Shown here: positions 58,367 through 64,000 of the stretch, piece after piece
Layout of the letters: each line of letters opens with the position of its first letter
How positions within the stretch are numbered: the first letter of the stretch is position 1
Assembly (NCBI RefSeq): GCF_000208865.1
Contig: NC_018397.1
Location: 496,001-560,000, forward strand
Reading direction: 5' to 3'
Source of the DNA: Neospora caninum Liverpool
Taxonomy: Eukaryota > Apicomplexa > Conoidasida > Eucoccidiorida > Sarcocystidae
Length of the DNA stretch: 64,000 bases
Notes under the pieces: model-generated
Database searches by the model: none
Seen by the model: only the letters and a program-made list of their open reading frames with translations
What the model was told of the DNA's origin: nothing
Made by a program: the position numbers and the translations under genes

Positions 58367-60928
58367 GCGAGGGCCATCTCACGCAGCGCAGAAAGGAGAC
58401 AGCATGGAAAGGGGTCGAGGGGAGACTTTAGACATGAGATAACCGTTGCCTGCAACAGCGGCTCCGTTGTTTTTGAAGTTTCGTGAGACGCTCACAGGAG
58501 GACGCAGGAGCATGGGGACTCGCGCCACGAGTGTACGGAAGCACACAGAGGATAGGAGGAAACATCGGAATGGCCGTCAAAGGGCAGCGCAGCTACATTA
58601 GTTTCTACACCAGCCGTCGCATGTATGGGGATGTTGGTACCCTGCGGGAGGGTTCATGAATTTGGAACGGTCAGTGCTTTGGCCACACAGGACAGCAGAA
58701 AAGTTGCGTATGCAGGTGACGTGCAGGTTTTTCGGGTGTATAACGAGGAATTGTTGAAATCTTTAAATGATGGTGGGGCGGGGGCGCTCGTTCGATGGGG
58801 CAGAATGGACTTGCGAAGAATAGGGAGACGCTCGCGATAGAGATCGGGCCGCGTGCCCGGAAAAACAGGAATCTTCACAGGAGTGGAAAAACGGTATAGC
58901 GACGATATTCTCGTTTGTCTTCTGCCTCTGCATGGTCGGGTTCCCGCGGGTTTCAGCACAAAGGAAGATGTGAGAAGTCAGCCCGTCATCTTGTCACGTT
59001 TTGCCCCGGACCTGAGAGGAAGGCTAGTACCTTCGGTGATCGCGAGGAAGACGAAAAGCTACCAAGTGATCGCCTTTCCTCACTTGTAAATGCAGCCTGC
59101 CCTCATGTAGCTGCGACGAGGGTCTCCTGAACGGCATGGCAATCTCTGGGGAACGAGTGTCGATTTGTATCGAGTCACCTCATCAATTCCCGTGTGGAGA
59201 GTCCTTTCAATAATTGCTTTTGCAAGGGGCCGCTAATGGAAGAAAGCTCAACCGAAAGCCGACGTTGTGTATAATGCTTTCTCTTCCGATATCCAGAACA
59301 GAACATCGGAAGAGACGAAATTGAGATGCCCGTGTGGGTCGTCCAGGTTGTTTGAAGCCACAGAACAACACGGGGCAGCGTATGAGATAGAATCGCAGAT
59401 AATCTGGAAGCGCTTAAGATGTGCTTGTTCTGGGTCTTTGAGTTTCCGACTGCTCTCCCGGGAGACGTGGGCTATGGATCTGATGGTTGTGCTCGCGTGT
59501 CTAGGATATACCCCATGCGTTGGTGTTCTCTGTTCGCTTCCAAGTTAAGCGTGGCGTTTTCTCGAATGTGTGCAGCGTGGGGCCGAAGCCTTAGATGTGA
59601 TCTGAACTTGATAAAGATTGGTGTCTTGGTTTCAAACGTCTCCGTGCGTCTTGAGTAACTCAAAGGAGCACCACTGGTGACGACTTGGCATGTACGCGGA
59701 GATGAACGCACTTTAGCTGATGAGAGTGCTGCATGAGACTGCTTGTCGTGCCTGACACTGAAAAAACACGAATCGCGAACAAAGGACCGTGCTTCAAACA
59801 GGAAGAGAACCCAGTGCCATGTGCAGCATCTTTCCCAGCGGGTCACCGGTTAAATTACGGTGTTAAACTAAGGCACATTACGGGTGTTAAACCAAAGCAC
59901 ACAGTTGTGTGGGAACAGCTAGACCACAAAGGAGCTGTCCGACCTCAGAGTGTCTTCGGGACCCGAAGAGGGTGGCGAACACCAGAAAGGGAGACACCGG
60001 CCGAACTTCCGCAGGCAAGCGTGGAAACCAAGGAAACCGAGTCAGCAGGAACACATACCTCAACAAGCGCCTGAGACGAATATTTGACTGCACCAGCCTG
60101 GACCATGTATACACAGGTTCTGACCACTGCTGTGAGGTTCATAGACCCTAAAACGACTCAAGATCGGCCCCGACTCCTCGGCAAAATATGCTTGCGACTG
60201 ACTTGGCGTGGCGCCAGGGCAGGTTCAGGACAGTGAAAGGTAAGGAAAAGGCAAGAGCGCTGCTGATCCGTAACTCTTCTGTAGAAGCGAGGGGGGGGGG
60301 AGTTTTTTTTTGCTTGGAGCCCCGCTGACAAAGCTAAAACGATCGGAACCCGTTGGGCGCGGGGCCGTCGAAAAACGCAGGGGTGGTGTTCTACAAAGAC
60401 AATGTGGTACCCAGGCGCCATTCTGGCCGCCTGCCGCTTGCCTCTGGGGCCCGACCTCTATGAAAAAGACCATGAAACTCGCCACTGGGCCATGTGAAGA
60501 AGCAGTGATACGAAAGATGCCGCGGCCTCGTTTCAGATGAAGCTGTGTGGTTTCTTTTTCGCCAAGGAACAGTGTATCCGAAACGCAAACAATGGAGAAA
60601 CCCGTTTGGGGCCGAGCGAGGGTCTCCCCGTTCACGCGTAGTCCTCACATGCTTACACCTCGGCTGCGTCGGAGCTTTCGTCTCTAACAGCGGAAGGCAA
60701 CCCGCTTCTCTTCAAAAGAAAACGCGAAATATAAGCAAGGTAGCCAGTTGAAGCACAGGCGAAAACAGCCACAAGAATGGATGACTCCACAGATCTCGAC
60801 GCGCGAGATAAGACAGAGCAAACAAGAGGGAGAGGACCCAACGGGGGGGTGGGGGGGGGGATCCCTGGTCTCTCCCTGCGCTTGTGAACATATGCCCACA
60901 ACTGTGACGCCCCCCAGTTGCTTCCAGC
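58367..60928. other. Convergent intergenic region, TMBIM and helicase 3' sides
   Basis: About 2.6 kb between two facing stop codons. Only short open frames on both strands, without domains or phased partners. It contains a G run at 60291-60300, a T run just after it, and a second G-rich run near 60843. Probably two 3' untranslated regions. Confidence 0.5.
60842..60860. repeat. Poly-G tract
   Basis: Seven G, one T, then ten G lie on the plus strand, about 70 bases 3' of the helicase stop codon. On the helicase mRNA strand this is a C tract. Confidence 0.85.
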
Positions 60929-63490
60929 TCACAATCGCCCTCGGCCTGCGAACCCGCCCGCGCCTCCTCGACTGACGCCGCCTCTTCCGCCTCTGTCGCC
61001 TCCCCCGCCTCGGCCACTGGAAAACCCTCCTCTTCCTCTTCCGCTGTCTCCCACCCCGCCCCGTCCTCTCGCGACTCCTCGTCCCCTGTCTCCGCCTCGT
61101 CCCCTGTCTCCGCCTCGTCCCCTGTCTCCGCCTCGTCCCCGGTCTCCGTCTCTGCCTCGTCTTCCCGAGACATGATTTGGATTCCGGCTGCTGTCGAGGC
61201 TTCCGTTTCCTTTCTCGTCTCCGCCGGCTCTGAGGGCCGCTAGGGCGTCTTGCAAAGGCGGTAGCTCTTCGACTTCTTCAATGGTGAAGGCGAAGCTGGA
61301 CGGAGCCCGCCTCCTGTTGCCAGGCGCCTCCTCTTCGTCGCTGGCCTCCTTCTTCGTCCCCTTGGCAGCCTGGAGCGGCTTTAAGATCTTCGCAGCGAAG
61401 CCAGGCAGATCGTCTTCTTGGATGTCGAAGACGGCGCCCTTCGCGTCCTCGCAGAGCGTCATGCACTGGATCTTTTCAATAAGTTCGTGCTCCTCGCGTC
61501 CGTGGAACGCGTCCTTCAGCGCCCTCCACAGGTAGCCGCAGCCTCGCAGCGGCTCGTGCATGCGCTTCATTTGCATGTGGAACGTCTTGAACCCGTCGCG
61601 GCCGTTGAGACAGGAGAGAATCGGGCCTTGCGAGGCGCTTTTCTTGTTCGCGCTCTCCTCGTCCTTCTCGCCGCGCGTCTCGCTGCCTGTGTTGCCTTTG
61701 TTCTGCTCGGTGACGCGCATCAATTCCCCGAGGCAGCGCAGAAGAGCCCTCTCGGGCGGCACGGTCTCGAGCAGTTTCCTGACGGCCTTCTTGAGTTCGC
61801 GCTCCGTCTCTTTGTCTCCACGTGTCGTCACCTCCTCGCTGTCACCCTGCAACTTGTCGATGTGCTGGAGCAGCAGTTGCCGCCGGACAGCGCGCGGCTG
61901 AGGCGTTCCGACCCGCCGAAAGAGAAAGCCGCCGTCGCGTTCGATCCGCCTAAGGAACTGGACGTCCGAAAGCTTCGCGAGAGTGATGCAAACGCCTGTT
62001 CGGCCTGCGCGGCCGGTTCGGCCCGCCCGGTGGATGTACGTGTCGACGTCCCTCGGTGGCGAGATCTGAATCACCAGGGACAAGTCGTCCACGTGCAAAC
62101 CGCGCGCCGCGACGTCCGTGGCCACGAGACACGCGAACTTTCCTTTTTTGAAGGCGTTCAGCGTCGCTTCCCGCTGGTTCTGCGGAATGTCGCCGTGCAG
62201 AGGAGCACACAAGTGGCGGATGTTGGAAGCCACGGCGATCGAGTTCACTTCCTGCTTCGTCTCCGCAAAGATGATGACCGAGGAAGCCCGCCCTGGGGGC
62301 GTGTACAGCGACAGCAAGTCACCGAGGACGTGCGCGCGAGACTGCCAGGCGCAGAAGAGGACCAGGTGCTCAATCGTGCCTTTCTTCGCGTCGGCCGGAG
62401 ACGACGAAGACGCCGCACTGGCTTTCTCCTGCAGCTTCACAACATCCACTACCACGCGGTCTTTCCGCATGAAACGGTCCGCGAGCGTCAGCGCCCACTG
62501 GGGCAGCGTCGCAGTGAAGAGGAGCATCTGGAGCGGAGGCACGTCGTCCGAGTCCGCTTCTCTTTCCTTCTTCGTCCACTGCAGGATCTCCTCGACGTCT
62601 TCGCGGAACCCCATCTCGAGCATCCGGTCCGCCTCGTCGAGCACGACGGCCTCAAGCTGCTTCCCGCCGATCTCGCCGCGATCCATGAAATCTTTGAAGC
62701 GGCCTGGACACGCGACCACGACGGAGACGCCGCTGCGCAGCTTCTGCAGCTGCGGATACTCCGCGGCTCCGCCGTACAGGCAGACTGACGCGAGGCGCCC
62801 GCCCAGGAGGGTGTCGAACTCCTCGTGGACCTGCTGCGCCAGTTCGCGAGTCGGGAGGAGTGCGACGATCCGCGGCTTCTCCCGCCTCTTCAGGCCGGCG
62901 TCGCCGACTGACGCGCACACGCGCTCGACGAGGGGCAGCGCAAACGCAATGGTTTTCCCCGTCCCGGTGCGGGCTCGCCCGATGAAGTCGTGCCCCGCAA
63001 AAACGTCTTTGTACGCAGCCTGCTGCACAGGAAGAAGGTGGGTGATGTTCCGTCTCTGCAGCGACTTCAGCGACTGCTTCGACAAGTTGTAGTTCGACAG
63101 CAGACCTGCTTCAGACGCCGGGAGAGCGTCGTCTGTGGACGCGCTGCCAAGCTGCTTGGCCTTCTTTTCGTCCTTTGCACCTTTGTGCGACGGCGAAGAG
63201 GACGCGTCCGAAGACTCGCCTCTCGAACGCTTCTTGGCCGCAGCCGCGGAAGATGACGCAGACGCGGCAACAGAGGCCGCATCGGGACTCGCCTCCTCAG
63301 CAGTCTCATTCGCGTGCCTTCGCTTTTTGAGAGGCTTCTCCTCGACGGCGCTCGCCTCTTTGCGAGGCGGACGAGATGCTTCCGTTGTGCACGCGTCGCC
63401 TTCTTCACCGATGCGCTTCTTTCTCTTTGCGGATGAACGGGCGTCGGTTCCCTCGCGGGAAGACATGCGCCGGTCCGCTTCGGGCGCCAT
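60929..63490 (-). CDS. DEAD-box RNA helicase of the DDX21/DDX50 (Gu) type
   Basis: This is a single exon of 853 residues from the ATG at 63490; the open frame begins two codons earlier at a GTG, which is not used. Residues 1-125 are Lys/Arg/Ser/Glu-rich, fitting nucleolar targeting. Helicase core: ARTGTGKT (173-180), PTRELA (213-218), PGR (262-264), DEAD (285-288), TAT in place of the usual SAT (326-328), then SSVIIFAETK, HGD, ATDVAARGLHVDDL and HRAGRTGRAGRTG. After the core, LSCLNGRDGFKTFHMQM and the region to DIQEDDLPGF fit the GUCT domain of Gu/DDX21 proteins. The C-terminus is an RGG tail with GDRGRG repeats for RNA binding. Such helicases unwind RNA in ribosome biogenesis and nucleolar processes. 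A large open frame antisense to it is a codon-bias shadow. Confidence 0.93.
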   Translation of the reverse strand: MAPEADRRMSSREGTDARSSAKRKKRIGEEGDACTTEASRPPRKEASAVEEKPLKKRRHANETAEEASPDAASVAASASSSAAAAKKRSRGESSDASSSPSHKGAKDEKKAKQLGSASTDDALPASEAGLLSNYNLSKQSLKSLQRRNITHLLPVQQAAYKDVFAGHDFIGRARTGTGKTIAFALPLVERVCASVGDAGLKRREKPRIVALLPTRELAQQVHEEFDTLLGGRLASVCLYGGAAEYPQLQKLRSGVSVVVACPGRFKDFMDRGEIGGKQLEAVVLDEADRMLEMGFREDVEEILQWTKKEREADSDDVPPLQMLLFTATLPQWALTLADRFMRKDRVVVDVVKLQEKASAASSSSPADAKKGTIEHLVLFCAWQSRAHVLGDLLSLYTPPGRASSVIIFAETKQEVNSIAVASNIRHLCAPLHGDIPQNQREATLNAFKKGKFACLVATDVAARGLHVDDLSLVIQISPPRDVDTYIHRAGRTGRAGRTGVCITLAKLSDVQFLRRIERDGGFLFRRVGTPQPRAVRRQLLLQHIDKLQGDSEEVTTRGDKETERELKKAVRKLLETVPPERALLRCLGELMRVTEQNKGNTGSETRGEKDEESANKKSASQGPILSCLNGRDGFKTFHMQMKRMHEPLRGCGYLWRALKDAFHGREEHELIEKIQCMTLCEDAKGAVFDIQEDDLPGFAAKILKPLQAAKGTKKEASDEEEAPGNRRRAPSSFAFTIEEVEELPPLQDALAALRAGGDEKGNGSLDSSRNPNHVSGRRGRDGDRGRGGDRGRGGDRGRGGDRGRGVARGRGGVGDSGRGRGGFSSGRGGGGDRGGRGGVSRGGAGGFAGRGRL
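61081..61152. repeat. Four tandem 18-bp units coding for GDRGRG repeats
   Basis: The unit gtcccctgtctccgcctc begins at 61081, 61099 and 61117, with a slightly diverged fourth copy at 61135. On the minus strand each unit encodes six residues of the helicase RGG tail. The near identity suggests recent expansion. Confidence 0.9.
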
Positions 63491-64000
63491 CCCCACTTTT
63501 CTCGTCTGTATTTCGCGTCAGTGACTAACGCGCCGACAACGCAGCTTCCACGCTGGCTCTGCAGACTCAGCCACACAGATGGGGGGGGAAACGGAGCTGG
63601 GTTGGTCCCCAAATGTCAGGTGTACGTACACGTGGGTTCACGGCCAGCAACGATGCGGAAGGCGCACCGGGTCACGCCGCGCACGTTTCTTCCAGGCAGA
63701 ACAGAATTTCTGCGGAGTGCGGGGGAGAGAAGAAGGGACTCCTCAGAGAGGCGCAGGAAACGGAGAACTGCCTGAAATGTATAGTCTTAGTACGCGGCCG
63801 CGGGTTTCGCCCAGGAAATTTCAAGGCCGTTCGCGGCTGCCAGCACAAAGGCAGACGTCCCTCCCAAACCTGACGCCACACGAGGCCTCCACGCAGAGAG
63901 TTGAATAGTCAGGTCACAGACAGAAAATGCGGTAGGTAAGAGGCTGAAGATATGCACATTCCTCTAATTCTTTAGCGGACCCCGCATCGCAAATCGAGGT
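63491..64000. other. Upstream region of the helicase
   Basis: About 0.5 kb up to the window edge. Small open frames only; no start context, domain or splice partner. Likely 5' leader and promoter of the helicase. Confidence 0.5.

Noticed and set aside
61418..62788. 456-codon open frame on the plus strand
   Set aside because: It is antisense to the DEAD-box helicase core; GC-rich codon bias keeps it open and it shows no domain.
1..64000. CRISPR arrays, insertion sequences, integrases or prophage genes
   Set aside because: None seen; repeats are simple microsatellites or codon repeats and the genome is eukaryotic.

Overview
The window looks like nuclear chromosomal DNA of a coccidian apicomplexan (Toxoplasma / Hammondia / Neospora group). 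The evidence is: GC-rich coding DNA with long single-exon or multi-exon genes, many short GT..AG introns, A-rich start contexts (AAAATGG, GACAATGA), Ser/Arg/Glu-rich protein extensions, abundant (TA)n and TGCATGCA-like microsatellites in introns, an ApiAP2 transcription factor and an apicomplexan-type ferlin. The AP2 gene beside the ferlin matches, from memory, the neighbours AP2XI-1 and FER1 of T. gondii chromosome XI. I cannot decide the species. No bacterial operon, CRISPR array, transposase, rRNA or tRNA was found.

Layout: (1) 1-10278, minus strand: most of an SMC6-type subunit of the SMC5/6 complex. It has ten mutually phase-consistent coding exons and a ~680-residue Ser-rich N-terminal extension; its C-terminal Walker B/signature part lies off the left edge. 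(2) 14245-17526, plus strand: a single-exon ApiAP2 protein of 1,093 aa with its AP2 domain at the extreme C-terminus. (3) 21023-34971, minus strand: a complete ferlin. I assembled 20 exons whose reading phases all join (1,462 aa), with several C2 domains and a C-terminal membrane anchor; most likely FER1. (4) 39053-55638: a lower-GC, intron-dense block of four genes I do not recognise, all predicted secreted or membrane proteins: a 204-aa secreted protein (plus), a 15-or-more-exon protein with a signal peptide (minus, at least 1,041 aa), a 614-aa protein divergent from it (plus), and a membrane protein convergent with the latter (minus). (5) 56418-58366, plus: a TMBIM/Bax-inhibitor-1-like seven-helix protein in three exons. 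(6) 60929-63490, minus: a DDX21/DDX50-type nucleolar DEAD-box helicase with a GUCT region and an RGG tail.

The genes do not form one pathway. SMC6, the AP2 factor and the helicase are nuclear housekeeping/regulatory proteins; the ferlin acts in vesicle fusion and secretion; the TMBIM protein is a membrane Ca2+/cell-death regulator type. The 39-55.6 kb block is the part most likely to hold undescribed biology. All exon boundaries were derived by eye from ORFs, GT/AG sites and phase matching; RNA data would be decisive.
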